A DNA stretch of 64,000 nucleotides from Streptococcus oralis. Its GTDB lineage: Bacteria; Bacillota; Bacilli; Lactobacillales; Streptococcaceae. The stretch covers positions 496,001-560,000 of the forward strand of contig NZ_CP097843.1 in the NCBI RefSeq assembly GCF_023611505.1, written 5' to 3'. Made by a program: the position numbers and the translations under genes. The notes under the pieces were generated by a model that had not been told where the DNA came from, searched no databases, and saw nothing but the letters and a program-made list of their open reading frames with translations. Shown here one piece after another: positions 23,330 to 31,785 of the stretch (the stretch's first letter is position 1; each line of letters opens with the position of its first letter).

Positions 23330-23360
23330 GAGGCTCCTTTTTATGAGTCAAAGTCTTAAA

Positions 23361-23416
23361 GGTTAACGCTTTCCTAACTATTACTATCATTATATCATAG
23401 AAGTCAGGATAACCAA
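23361..23416 (-). promoter_or_regulatory. nanR promoter and cre-like site
   Basis: On the minus strand TTGGTT (23411-23416), 16 bp, TATAAT (23389-23394) with TGA before the -10. Downstream, GGAAAGCGTTAACC (23361-23374) resembles a cre site placed to block elongation. Confidence 0.6.
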
Positions 23417-23484
23417 ATAAAAAGGCATTTTCAGTTAAAAGTCAAAAAATGCTTCGACTTTTCCAAGAGTTTCTCCGTAAAATA

Positions 23485-23493
23485 TGGTACAAT
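23485..23493 (+). promoter_or_regulatory. Extended -10 of the pbp2b-recR operon
   Basis: TGGTACAAT at 23485-23493 forms an extended -10. No clear -35 is seen. Confidence 0.45.
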
Positions 23494-23584
23494 GAAAAGT
23501 ACTGAGCTTCACCTGTTTGCTCTATTATCTTATATGTAATAAAGGTGAAAATTGGAAATTTTTCTAGAAAAGAGTCTTAGTTGT

Positions 23585-25627
23585 ATGAGAAAATTCAATA
23601 GCCATTCGATTCCTATTCGGCTTAATTTACTGTTTGCTATTGTTATCCTGTTGTTTATGGCCATTATTGGTCGATTGTTATATATGCAGGTGCTCAATAA
23701 GGATTTTTATGAAACAAAATTGGCTTCAGCCAGCCAGACAAGGGTAACAACCAGTTCAGCTCGTGGGCAAATCTATGATGCAGCAGGGAAACCCTTGGTA
23801 GAAAACACTGTCAAGCAAGTTGTGTCTTTCACACGAAACAATAAAATGACAGCAGCAGAATTGAAGGAGACAGCCAAGAAACTTCTCACATATGTGAATG
23901 TAACCTCCCCTAATTTGACAGACCGTCAGATTGCAGACTACTACTTGGCGGACCAGGACGTTTACAAAAAAACAGTCGAATCCTTGCCAAATGATAAACG
24001 CCTAGATTCAGATGGGAACCGCTTATCTGAAGCGACTCTCTACAATAATGCGGTTGAAAGTATTGACGTGAGTCAACTCAATTATACAGATGACCAGAAA
24101 AAGGAGATCTATCTCTTTAGTCAGCTCAATGCCGTTGAAAATTTTGCGACAGGTACCATTTCTACGGATGCCTTAGATGATACCCAAGTTGCTCTCGTTG
24201 CATCAGCGTCCAAGGAATTACCAGGTATCAGTATTTCAACCTCATGGGATAGAAAAGTCCTAGACACTTCTTTGTCTTCAATTGTAGGTAGTGTATCAAG
24301 TGAAAAATCAGGTCTTCCAGCAGAGGAAGTCGATGCCTATCTTAAAAAAGGGTATTCTCTCAATGACCGAGTGGGAACTTCCTATCTTGAAAAGCAATAT
24401 GAAGATGTTCTCCAAGGCAAACGCTCCGTCAAAGAAATCCACCTCGACAAACACGGAAATATGGAAAGTGTAGAAAATGTCGAAGAAGGAAGCAAAGGAA
24501 ACAATATCAAGTTAACGGTTGACCTAGCTTTCCAGAATGGTGTGGATGATCTACTCAAGAGCTACTTCAACTCGGAGTTGGGTAACGGTGGAGCCAAATA
24601 CTCTGAAGGAGTCTACGCTGTAGCCCTCAATCCTAAAACCGGTGCAGTTCTAGCTATGTCAGGTGTCAAGCATGATGTCGAATCCGGTGAATTAAGTTCA
24701 GATTCGCTTGGAACGATAACCAATGTCTTTGTACCAGGGTCTGTCGTTAAGGCGGCAACCCTTAGCTCTGGTTGGGAAAATGGGGTCTTGTCAGGAAATC
24801 AAACTTTGACAGATCAGCCGATTGTTTTCCAAGGTTCGGCTCCGATCAATTCATGGTATACCTTGTCCTATGGCTCCTTCCCTATCACAGCAGTTGAGGC
24901 TCTAGAGTACTCTTCTAATACCTACATGGTTCAGACTGCGCTAGGGATCATGGGGCAGTCCTACCAGCCAAATATGATAGTCGCAACTGATCAGTTAGAA
25001 ACTGCAATGGGCAAGTTGCGATCAACCTTTGGGGAATATGGACTTGGAGCTTCAACAGAGATTGACCTCCCAGATGAATCTACAGGATTTACACCAAAAG
25101 AATTTGATTTGGCCAACTATATTAATAACGCCTTTGGCCAGTTTGATAACTACACACCTATGCAGTTAGCCCAGTATGTCGCAACCATTGCAAACAATGG
25201 CGTACGATTGGCTCCTCACATCGTTGAGGGAGTTTATGGAAACAATGAACAAGGTGGCTTAGGTAATCTAGTTCAAGAAACAGCCACCAAGGAACTGAAC
25301 AAGATCAATATCTCAGAAGCGGATATGGCCCTCTTGCACCAAGGTTTCTATCAAGTTTCGCATGGAACGAGCGCTCTGACAACTGGTCGTGCCTTTTCAA
25401 ATGGCGCAGCCGTTTCCATAAGCGGGAAAACGGGGACGGCCGAAAGTTATGTTAATGGCGGTCAAAAGGCCAATAATACCAACGCAGTTGCTTATGCTCC
25501 GTCCGATAATCCTCAAATCGCGGTCGCAGTCGTCTTTCCTCATAACACCAACCTAACAAATGGTGTCGGACCTTCAATTGCGCGTGATATCATCAATCTT
25601 TATAACCAACAACATCCAATGAATTAG
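23585..25627 (+). CDS. penA: Penicillin-binding protein 2B (class B transpeptidase)
   Basis: 680 aa, the size of pneumococcal PBP2b, which cross-links peptidoglycan during elongation and is a main beta-lactam target. A membrane anchor spans about residues 17-38, followed by the dimerisation domain and the transpeptidase with Ser386 in SVVK, SSN at 443-445 and KTGT near 615. Thr446 directly after SSN is present; its change to Ala is a known resistance mutation, so this allele lacks that one. I chose the ATG at 23585 ([13 protein letters not shown]) over an upstream TTG. recR follows 10 nt later. Confidence 0.97.
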   Translation: MRKFNSHSIPIRLNLLFAIVILLFMAIIGRLLYMQVLNKDFYETKLASASQTRVTTSSARGQIYDAAGKPLVENTVKQVVSFTRNNKMTAAELKETAKKLLTYVNVTSPNLTDRQIADYYLADQDVYKKTVESLPNDKRLDSDGNRLSEATLYNNAVESIDVSQLNYTDDQKKEIYLFSQLNAVENFATGTISTDALDDTQVALVASASKELPGISISTSWDRKVLDTSLSSIVGSVSSEKSGLPAEEVDAYLKKGYSLNDRVGTSYLEKQYEDVLQGKRSVKEIHLDKHGNMESVENVEEGSKGNNIKLTVDLAFQNGVDDLLKSYFNSELGNGGAKYSEGVYAVALNPKTGAVLAMSGVKHDVESGELSSDSLGTITNVFVPGSVVKAATLSSGWENGVLSGNQTLTDQPIVFQGSAPINSWYTLSYGSFPITAVEALEYSSNTYMVQTALGIMGQSYQPNMIVATDQLETAMGKLRSTFGEYGLGASTEIDLPDESTGFTPKEFDLANYINNAFGQFDNYTPMQLAQYVATIANNGVRLAPHIVEGVYGNNEQGGLGNLVQETATKELNKINISEADMALLHQGFYQVSHGTSALTTGRAFSNGAAVSISGKTGTAESYVNGGQKANNTNAVAYAPSDNPQIAVAVVFPHNTNLTNGVGPSIARDIINLYNQQHPMN

Positions 25628-25637
25628 AAAGGAACTT

Positions 25638-26234
25638 ATGCTGTATCCAACACCTATTGCCAAGTTAATTGATAGTTATTCGAAGCTTCCAGGTATCGGG
25701 ATCAAAACGGCTACTCGTCTCGCCTTCTATACCATTGGAATGTCTGATGACGATGTCAATGAATTTGCAAAAAATCTCCTATCTGCCAAGCGGGAATTGA
25801 CCTATTGTTCCATCTGTGGTCGCTTGACCGATGATGATCCCTGCTCTATCTGCACAGATCCGACTCGAGACCAGACAACGATCTTGGTGCTAGAGGATAG
25901 TCGCGATGTGGCTGCTATGGAAAATATCCAAGAATACCATGGACTCTATCATGTCTTGCATGGACTCATTTCTCCTATGAATGGTATCAGCCCAGACGAT
26001 ATCAACCTCAAGAGTCTCATGACCCGTCTCATGGATAGTGAGGTTTCAGAGGTGATCGTGGCAACCAATGCGACAGCAGATGGAGAAGCGACATCTATGT
26101 ATCTCTCTCGTTTGCTCAAACCAGCTGGTATCAAAGTCACTCGTCTAGCACGAGGACTAGCCGTGGGAGCAGATATCGAGTATGCGGATGAGGTCACACT
26201 CTTACGAGCCATTGAAAATCGGACAGAGTTGTAG
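25638..26234 (+). CDS. recR: Recombination mediator protein RecR
   Basis: 198 aa, full length. With RecO it loads RecA on gapped DNA. In order: helix-hairpin-helix start ([14 protein letters not shown]), four-Cys zinc finger ([16 protein letters not shown]), Toprim domain ([14 protein letters not shown], with [19 protein letters not shown]). A GAAAGGAACTT ribosome site precedes the ATG. In pneumococci, from memory, ddl follows directly; here about 8.8 kb of accessory DNA lies between them. Confidence 0.97.
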   Translation: MLYPTPIAKLIDSYSKLPGIGIKTATRLAFYTIGMSDDDVNEFAKNLLSAKRELTYCSICGRLTDDDPCSICTDPTRDQTTILVLEDSRDVAAMENIQEYHGLYHVLHGLISPMNGISPDDINLKSLMTRLMDSEVSEVIVATNATADGEATSMYLSRLLKPAGIKVTRLARGLAVGADIEYADEVTLLRAIENRTEL

Positions 26235-26272
26235 GAGTCAGTAAAAACGTAGCTCATTTTGACGTATAAGAC

Positions 26273-26308
26273 AAGCCCTAGGAATTTTTCTTAGGGCTTT
26301 GTTTTTTT
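26273..26308 (+). terminator. Rho-independent terminator after recR
   Basis: AAGCCCTA and TAGGGCTT around a GGAATTTTTCT loop, followed by a long T run. The core operon ends here; the LXG island starts beyond it. Confidence 0.85.
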
Positions 26309-26474
26309 CTGTTTCTCACAAAGGGAGGACAAACCTTGCTAATAAAACTACTCAAACTATAAGGAATCAGAAAGGGGATCTCCAAAATCACTAGTGCGGT
26401 CTCTGTCAAACTCATTCACCGAATGATGGAGTTTATTCTAAGGTGATAGGCGTATTAGTTCCTTATGATTTGTT
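26309..26474. other. Non-coding gap at the left edge of the LXG island
   Basis: No supported gene. A short open stretch (RKGISKITSAVS...) ending near 26445 has no start signal and may be a relic. Confidence 0.4.
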
Positions 26475-26503
26475 TTGAAATCGTACTATTTTTGTGTTAT
26501 GAT
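26475..26503 (+). promoter_or_regulatory. Promoter of the LXG effector cassette
   Basis: TTGAAA (26475-26480), 17 bp, TATGAT (26498-26503) with TGT before it, an extended -10. It is the only good promoter seen at the head of the cassette. Confidence 0.65.
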
Positions 26504-26539
26504 ATGGTCAATATATAATTAATAAGGGGAGTTTGAGGT

Positions 26540-26815
26540 ATGGGTGGAAAGATAAAATCTAGTACGATAGCAGCAGAGGCGGCTATTAATGAGTTGGTTG
26601 GGTATGACACGAGCGACAAGCAAAATCAGCAGGTAGAATTTTCATATACTTCTGAAATTGCTGGGATGGAAGCGGGACGTCTGGCCTGCAATCAAATGCT
26701 TCAGGCAGTTAGTGATTTTAGTTCAGCTATTTTGACCCAAGCAAATAAGTTTCCAGAAATTGCTCATAGGATTGAAAAACGTGATATAGAGCAAGCCAAG
26801 AGATGGAGTTACTAA
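26540..26815 (+). CDS. Lap1-like T7SS chaperone/co-secreted protein (DUF3130, TIGR04197 type)
   Basis: 91 aa, helical, WXG100-like in size. It begins with charged residues, then IAAEAAINELVGY, and ends with a long helix carrying MEAGRLACNQMLQAVSDFSSAI. This fits the TIGR04197/DUF3130 family, small partners encoded ahead of LXG toxins in streptococci and shown in S. intermedius to bind the LXG domain for type VII secretion. Family membership is from memory. The next gene starts 3 nt after its stop. Confidence 0.75.
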   Translation: MGGKIKSSTIAAEAAINELVGYDTSDKQNQQVEFSYTSEIAGMEAGRLACNQMLQAVSDFSSAILTQANKFPEIAHRIEKRDIEQAKRWSY

Positions 26816-26818
26816 GGA

Positions 26819-27175
26819 ATGGCAGATAGAAATGAAGAAAAGCGCTACAAACTTTGGCGAGAGATTGTCAAGATTGACGATAAGGAAGACAGACTCCGAG
26901 CAACTAAAAAGCAATATGAACAGCAGTTGACAAACTTTTACTCGGATATTCAGAGCATTCACCATCGCATGGTAAATCTATTGTCTCTCTCACCCAGTTC
27001 TCGTCAAGTGATAGAGCAAATCGAAAGTGATAATAGAACCATTCAGCGACAGGTCAACTCTTATGTAGAGGAGGAACTGGATGCCTTGGAAAAACAAACG
27101 AAGAAGGCTCGTCGGTCTTTCGATGAAGCCAGAGAAGAACTGATAGCGGAAAGGAATCGGCTACCATGGGAGTAA
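26819..27175 (+). CDS. Lap2-like LXG partner protein (DUF3958 type)
   Basis: 118 aa, highly charged and almost wholly helical; it probably forms a two-helix coiled coil (EEKRYKLWREIVKIDDKEDR, then KQYEQQLTNFYSDIQ). Size, composition and place between a DUF3130-like gene and an LXG gene match DUF3958, the second LXG-associated helical protein. Its last 10 nt overlap the toxin start, so the three genes are translationally coupled. Role inferred: chaperone or targeting partner for the LXG domain. Confidence 0.72.
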   Translation: MADRNEEKRYKLWREIVKIDDKEDRLRATKKQYEQQLTNFYSDIQSIHHRMVNLLSLSPSSRQVIEQIESDNRTIQRQVNSYVEEELDALEKQTKKARRSFDEAREELIAERNRLPWE

Positions 27176-28824
27176 AATACAGCGCACAAGAATCCCAAGA
27201 ATTGATTCAGGCCATGACCAACAACCTCCAAGTCGCAAATGAAGTCACGGACCGCTTATCTAGTGGATGTGACCACCTGATTTCCTCTTTAGACTCAGGT
27301 GAGCTGTCAGGAGCAGCCTACACAGCTGGCAAAGGTGTCTTTACAGACATTATCATCCCCAGCATCAAGAAGTTACAAGAAGCGGTAGGCGATATCCAAC
27401 TAGAGTTGACTTCCTACAAGAATGTGGATGCTCAGGTCTCTGGATATGGTGATTTGGACCTAGATCAGCTCAAGGAACTAAAAAAATTGAGGGAAGAGCA
27501 GTTAGCTATCGTAGAAGCTCAGATTCAAGTGAGGGAGAACTGGCTAAATCAAATCACGGACCTCTTTAGTCTCAATTGGGGGAAAGCCTTCTCTGAGAAG
27601 ACCATCCTCTACAATACCAAGTCTCAAATCGAGTCAGGTATTCAAGATTTGGATGACAAGATTGAAAAACTAGAATTTTTTATCTCACAGGTTTCCCAGT
27701 ATTTCAGTGATAGTTTAGAAGTCCTTAGCTTAGCGATTCAAGGAGCTACGCAACTAAGTAAAGTCATTGCCGATAGCGATGGCAACTACTATGCGGACGG
27801 TCTGGACATGAGCTGGGTACAGAAAATGAAGGATGTGAAGATTGAAAATCAAAAAATTGAGACATCCATACCAATAAGTAAAAAACAAAAATCTATTCAG
27901 ACACTCCAACAGCAATATGGGTTTAGTCAAACTGAATCAGAAATATTACTAAAATTATATGCTAGTATGGAAAAGAAATATGGGACTAAAAAAGCAAATG
28001 TAGAATTCTTTAAGATAGTTGCTTCATACTCTTATGGTGATAAATCTTATGGTGCTTGGCAAATTGTCGCTGGATTATATAGTCCAAACGGGGTGAATGG
28101 TATAATAGTTGGCATAAACGATAAACTGAAATACATACTGAAAAAATATGGATTAAAAGATTATGAAATTGATATGATTCAGAAAGCTATCCAGAATCAG
28201 CATAATTTTGCGAGATTGGAAAAGATTGAAGAGGGAGATACAAATGATGAGATAAAAGGTAAACTGAATTTAGCTTCTGAGAAAGCATATGGTCAAGGAA
28301 ATTATAATAAATTAGACGAGAAGCAGAAAGCAAGAGTAAGGGAATTGTTGTTTCAATTTGGAGGAACAATAGATTATTCTCATATGGCTGCCACCATTTC
28401 TGCACATTTTACAGATAATCATGGAATAGAAAATGAGGATGATTTAGCGGGTTGGCAAGGTGATGTAGCTGGTGCTATGGGAATTTCTCCTAGTCTTGGC
28501 AATGATGATTATCGTTCAGATTTAGATGCTGTTAATATTTACCACAAAATGAAGAACGGAGATAGTGTAGTTGATGTTACAAACTCATACTATGATAGTG
28601 TTGAGAGAACATCTGGCTATAGAGCTTATGAATTTGTTCAAAATATTGGAGAAGGGGATTACACGAAAGGAATGAAGAAATTAGAAGAAACTTATAAATT
28701 ATATGTCTCTTCTCATTCTAGTGAACAATCATCAACTTTCGAAAAATTTATGAATGCTATCCAACATTTCCAAAAAGATTTAGATAAACCCAATCCTTCT
28801 ATCGGAGAGCAAAATGTTAAATAA
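27166..28824 (+). CDS. LXG-domain polymorphic toxin, TelC-like C-terminus
   Basis: 552 aa. Residues 1 to about 225 form a helical LXG secretion domain (SAQESQELIQAMTNN, QEAVGDIQLELTSYKNVDAQ, LNQITDLFSLNWGKAFSEK). The C-terminal toxin domain begins near residue 227, where DNA becomes visibly AT-richer. It holds Asp-rich motifs: DYSHM (403-407), HFTDNHG with Asp417, EDDLAGWQGD (to Asp433), and NDDYRSDLDAVN (446-457). Length and Asp clusters recall TelC of S. intermedius, a calcium-dependent lipid II phosphatase secreted by the T7SS. That homology is from memory, not a search. The immunity candidate overlaps its 3' end by 11 nt. Confidence 0.8.
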   Translation: MGVKYSAQESQELIQAMTNNLQVANEVTDRLSSGCDHLISSLDSGELSGAAYTAGKGVFTDIIIPSIKKLQEAVGDIQLELTSYKNVDAQVSGYGDLDLDQLKELKKLREEQLAIVEAQIQVRENWLNQITDLFSLNWGKAFSEKTILYNTKSQIESGIQDLDDKIEKLEFFISQVSQYFSDSLEVLSLAIQGATQLSKVIADSDGNYYADGLDMSWVQKMKDVKIENQKIETSIPISKKQKSIQTLQQQYGFSQTESEILLKLYASMEKKYGTKKANVEFFKIVASYSYGDKSYGAWQIVAGLYSPNGVNGIIVGINDKLKYILKKYGLKDYEIDMIQKAIQNQHNFARLEKIEEGDTNDEIKGKLNLASEKAYGQGNYNKLDEKQKARVRELLFQFGGTIDYSHMAATISAHFTDNHGIENEDDLAGWQGDVAGAMGISPSLGNDDYRSDLDAVNIYHKMKNGDSVVDVTNSYYDSVERTSGYRAYEFVQNIGEGDYTKGMKKLEETYKLYVSSHSSEQSSTFEKFMNAIQHFQKDLDKPNPSIGEQNVK

Positions 28825-29446
28825 AATGAAAAACTATTATAAAAACAAACCAACTCAAGCTGTCTTAATGCTCATGGTTCTTATTTGGTCAGTATATGAG
28901 ATTGGTGCGACCAGTTTGGCAAGTAACTCTGCATTAACTAAGGAATTCATGCATAGTCGGTATGTTATAGTTTGGCCAATGGTAGATAAGAAAATGAAAT
29001 TATACCATTATGCGGAAGAATGGACTAATGACGTTTTAGTTGGAATTATGCATTTAGATTATGGAAATATTAGAATAACTAGTTTTCCTAAAAAATGGGG
29101 GAGTGAAGCTGAAGTATACTATACGCTGTCTGAAGATGAGTATGCTGATAGAGTATATTTTTTCTTAGACGAGCCAATTTCCAAAGCCTATATCAGCAGT
29201 TTAGAACAAAATTATTATTTGATTTCAAAGAATGCAGTTGCTATTAAAGAGGAAACAGGTAAGACGGTTGAGCAGTTAGTTCAAGAAGTGGGGAATGCAA
29301 GGAAAAACTTCTTATCAGCTCTTGGAAAGATGAAAATCTTTCGATTGGTCTATTTGGTTCTTCGTATGATAGTATTGTTGCAGTGTATCAGGTGGTCGGG
29401 TCAGCATAGAAAAAGGAAAGAGAACGAAATTTTGCAGAATGGATAG
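28814..29446 (+). CDS. Membrane-anchored candidate immunity protein (TipC-like)
   Basis: 210 aa. An N-terminal span (about 15-35, AVLMLMVLIWSVYEIGATSL) is followed by an external domain of about 130 residues with alternating strands (YVIVWPMVDKK, GNIRITSFPKKW, RVYFFLDEP), and a second hydrophobic stretch (FRLVYLVLRMIVLLQCI) near the C-terminus. It starts inside the toxin gene (11-nt overlap, GGAGAG ribosome site), the usual toxin-immunity layout. TipC, which blocks TelC outside the cell, is likewise membrane-anchored. Another frame of the same DNA near 29330-29523 also looks protein-like, so the C-terminus may be altered. Confidence 0.65.
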   Translation: MLNKMKNYYKNKPTQAVLMLMVLIWSVYEIGATSLASNSALTKEFMHSRYVIVWPMVDKKMKLYHYAEEWTNDVLVGIMHLDYGNIRITSFPKKWGSEAEVYYTLSEDEYADRVYFFLDEPISKAYISSLEQNYYLISKNAVAIKEETGKTVEQLVQEVGNARKNFLSALGKMKIFRLVYLVLRMIVLLQCIRWSGQHRKRKENEILQNG

Positions 29447-29523
29447 AGCATGATGATAGAGAACTTCCAAACAATCAAAAAGGTATTCATTTGGTAAAGA
29501 ATGGAATTGTTGTCAACTACTAA
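29420..29523 (+). pseudogene. C-terminal gene relic (tail 1)
   Basis: In a frame different from the preceding gene the DNA reads FAEWIEHDDRELPNNQKG then IHLVKNGIVVNY and a stop. It has no start or upstream coding partner. It looks like the end of a lost toxin or immunity gene. Confidence 0.45.
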
Positions 29524-29530
29524 GGGGAGA

Positions 29531-29584
29531 AAGTTTTTTTATGTAACCAATAACAAGTCCTACACAATCACCATCACCAAGTAG
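29531..29584 (+). pseudogene. C-terminal gene relic (tail 2)
   Basis: The frame FFYVTNNKSYTITITK ends at TAG (29582-29584). It is a beta-strand-like tail with no start and abuts the second LXG module 10 nt later. The ATG-TAA at 29541-29546 in another frame is a chance match. Confidence 0.4.
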
Positions 29585-29594
29585 ACGACAAACC

Positions 29595-31153
29595 AGCGCA
29601 CAAGAATCCCAAGAATTGATTCAGGCCATGACGAACAACCTCCAAGTCGCAAATGAAGTCACGGACCGCTTATCTAGTGGATGTGACCACCTGATTTCCT
29701 CTTTAGACTCAGGTGAGCTGTCAGGAGCAGCCTACACAGCTGACAAAGGTGTCTTTACAGACATTATCATCCCCAGCATCAAGAAGTTACAAGAAGCGGT
29801 AGGCGATATCCAACTAGAGTTGACTTCCTACAAGAATGTGGATGCTCAGGTCTCTGGATATGGTGATTTGGACCTAGATCAGCTCAAGGAACTAAAAAAA
29901 TTGAGGGAAGAGCAGTTAGCTATCGTAGAAGCTCAGATTCAAGTGAGGGAGAACTGGCTAAATCAAATCACGGACCTCTTTAGTCTCAATTGGGGGAAAG
30001 CCTTCTCTGAGAAGACCATCCTCTACAATACCAAGTCTCAAATCGAGTCAGGTATTCAAGATTTGGATGACAAGATTGAAAAACTAGAATTTTTTATCTC
30101 ACAGGTTTCCCAGTATTTCAACGATAGTCTAGAAGTCCTTGGCTTAGCCATCAAAGGAGCCATGCAACTAAGTAAAATCATTGTTGATAGCGATGGTAAC
30201 TACTATGCGGGCGGTGTGGACATGAGCTGGGTGCAGAAGATGAAGGATGTGAAGATTGTTTCGCATGCCAAAAGAGATTTTCAAGACTCAGAAACTCGTG
30301 CCATCAATAAAGCTTCTAGGGATATGATGCTATCGGAAGATGGTGATGCCTACTATCGTGCCGAATTAAAAAGCGTTTAAAAGGTCACGACAAGTCCGAA
30401 TGGGATAAAATAATCGACGACTACAATCACACTCTTAAGATTGACGAAACAGGGAATATCATTGACATTTATCCATTTGAACAAGGCTATGTTGTTTCAA
30501 AAAACGGGAAATACGATGCGGACTATACTCATTTGGTTAACAAAAAGTTTGATGAACTAAAAGCACAAAACTTTGAAGCAAATTCAGTCGAATTTTGGAG
30601 TGGAGTAGCTCAAATATTCTCTGGATTGGGAGTTTACTTTGCGAGTGGTGCCCTCGAAGTCTTGAGTATAATGGCTGGTCCGCCAACAGCAGGGACAAGT
30701 ATCGTAGCTGGTACCGCAGCATCTGTATCAGGGGTACAATATGGAAATGTACTGATAGCTAGTGGAGCAGTAACTAGCTTATCAGCTATCACAAAGACGG
30801 CCTTACAAAATGGCGAAATTCAGGTTAATTATTCTAGCAACTACGACAGCTGGAAAGCTAATAAAAAGACAAGTATTACTCATGGGAAACAGATAGAAGC
30901 ACGTGTGAAAGGGAAAAATGTAAAAATCCGTGTTGATTCTGAACCACAGAGTGGTAAATTTCAAGTACAATCTGGAAGTGGGAAATCTAGCTATCCTCTA
31001 AACGAGCATCTAAGGATAGATAGAATAATAGGAAAAGATTCTATTGTAGACTGGGTAAATTCAAATGAAAGTTTAAGTAAACTCAGCAAGGGGGTTAGAG
31101 AGCAAATTATTGATAGAATTTGGAAAGCTTATCAAAGGTATTATGCGAATTAA
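29595..31153 (+). pseudogene. Second LXG polymorphic toxin gene, 5'-truncated and frameshifted
   Basis: 29595-30257 copies 27181-27843 of the first LXG gene without a gap but lacks its first five codons, so no native start exists; the next in-frame ATG (29616) has no ribosome site. The frame stops at 30380. Just before, an A5 tract (30368-30372) needs one more A to restore the frame RLKGHDKSEWDKIIDDYNH and onward to 31153. The restored protein would be about 520 aa: LXG domain, linker with D.SEWDKIIDDY, a hydrophobic Gly/Ala-rich segment (WSGVAQIFSGLGVYFASG, then PPTAGTSIVAGTAASVSGV), and an unrecognised basic C-terminal domain of about 90 residues. Slippage could restore some product, but the missing start argues for a pseudogene. 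Confidence 0.8.
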
Positions 31154-31167
31154 AACAGGAGGTATGC

Positions 31168-31785
31168 ATGAAGTTATATTTACAAGGTGATTACACCAAG
31201 ACTGATTTTTATGAAGAGTTTAAAGAAATAGCTCAAAAGATGTGGTTCAAAGAGCGAAAAGGAATTCCGCTCGATTTTTCCTATGCTTGGGATGAAGATT
31301 TACATTTGAATTTACGGTTGGATAAATTTAAATATAATGACGAACGTTGGGAGAGTGCAAATTTTAATACAAATATAAACCCTTGGAAGACATTTGAATA
31401 TGAAAACTTGACATTGGATCTAGAAAATTCTTATGAAAGCGATGGGCGTGAGAAAGGTGATTATTTGCGAATTATTTCTACTCATCTAGATATTTTAACG
31501 GTTGACAAGCGTGCGATGTATATTATGGCGATTGAGGTAGCATCTGCCATTGACGGTCAAATCAGCGAAGACGATAAAGAAACATGGCTGAGTATTGAAG
31601 AATTTAAAACGAAACATATAGACTTGCTGAATTTGACCTACGATGAAGCGGTTGATATTAGTTTGGAGGAACTAGAGATTATGGAGGCGGTTGATGAACC
31701 ACTTTGGGATGAATTACACAGAGGATGGGAAGAATACATCAAAATCCATGGTGAACGTGTTTATGACGATGAGGACTACGAGTGA
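31168..31785 (+). CDS. Candidate immunity protein, array member 1
   Basis: 205 aa, acidic, cytoplasmic (no signal or span). First of five tandem paralogues. Shared family pattern: an N-terminal strand KLYLQGDYTK, then MWF, LSYA-like, LDK..DERW, EKGDYLRI..THLD.LTVDKRA, a strongly conserved IAxAIDGQISEDDKETWL block, EEFK.KH, and a tail ending EYIKIHGE plus Asp/Glu. I do not recognise the family. A GGAGG site stands 5 nt before the ATG at 31168 (open frame from 31120). It begins 14 nt after the broken LXG toxin, the place of a cognate immunity gene. Confidence 0.75.
   Translation: MKLYLQGDYTKTDFYEEFKEIAQKMWFKERKGIPLDFSYAWDEDLHLNLRLDKFKYNDERWESANFNTNINPWKTFEYENLTLDLENSYESDGREKGDYLRIISTHLDILTVDKRAMYIMAIEVASAIDGQISEDDKETWLSIEEFKTKHIDLLNLTYDEAVDISLEELEIMEAVDEPLWDELHRGWEEYIKIHGERVYDDEDYE

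Noticed and set aside
26309..26474. Integrase or att-site remnants at the left edge of the LXG island
   Set aside because: I found no integrase-like frame and no clear direct repeat matching the right edge near 34978-35040.
28187..28405. 72-codon antisense frame inside the LXG toxin
   Set aside because: It is opposite the AT-rich toxin domain, with no ribosome site; probably chance.
29541..29546. ATG followed directly by TAA, as the start of the second LXG gene
   Set aside because: The ATG lies inside another frame's gene tail (ending TITITK). The LXG copy begins later, at 29595, without its first five codons.
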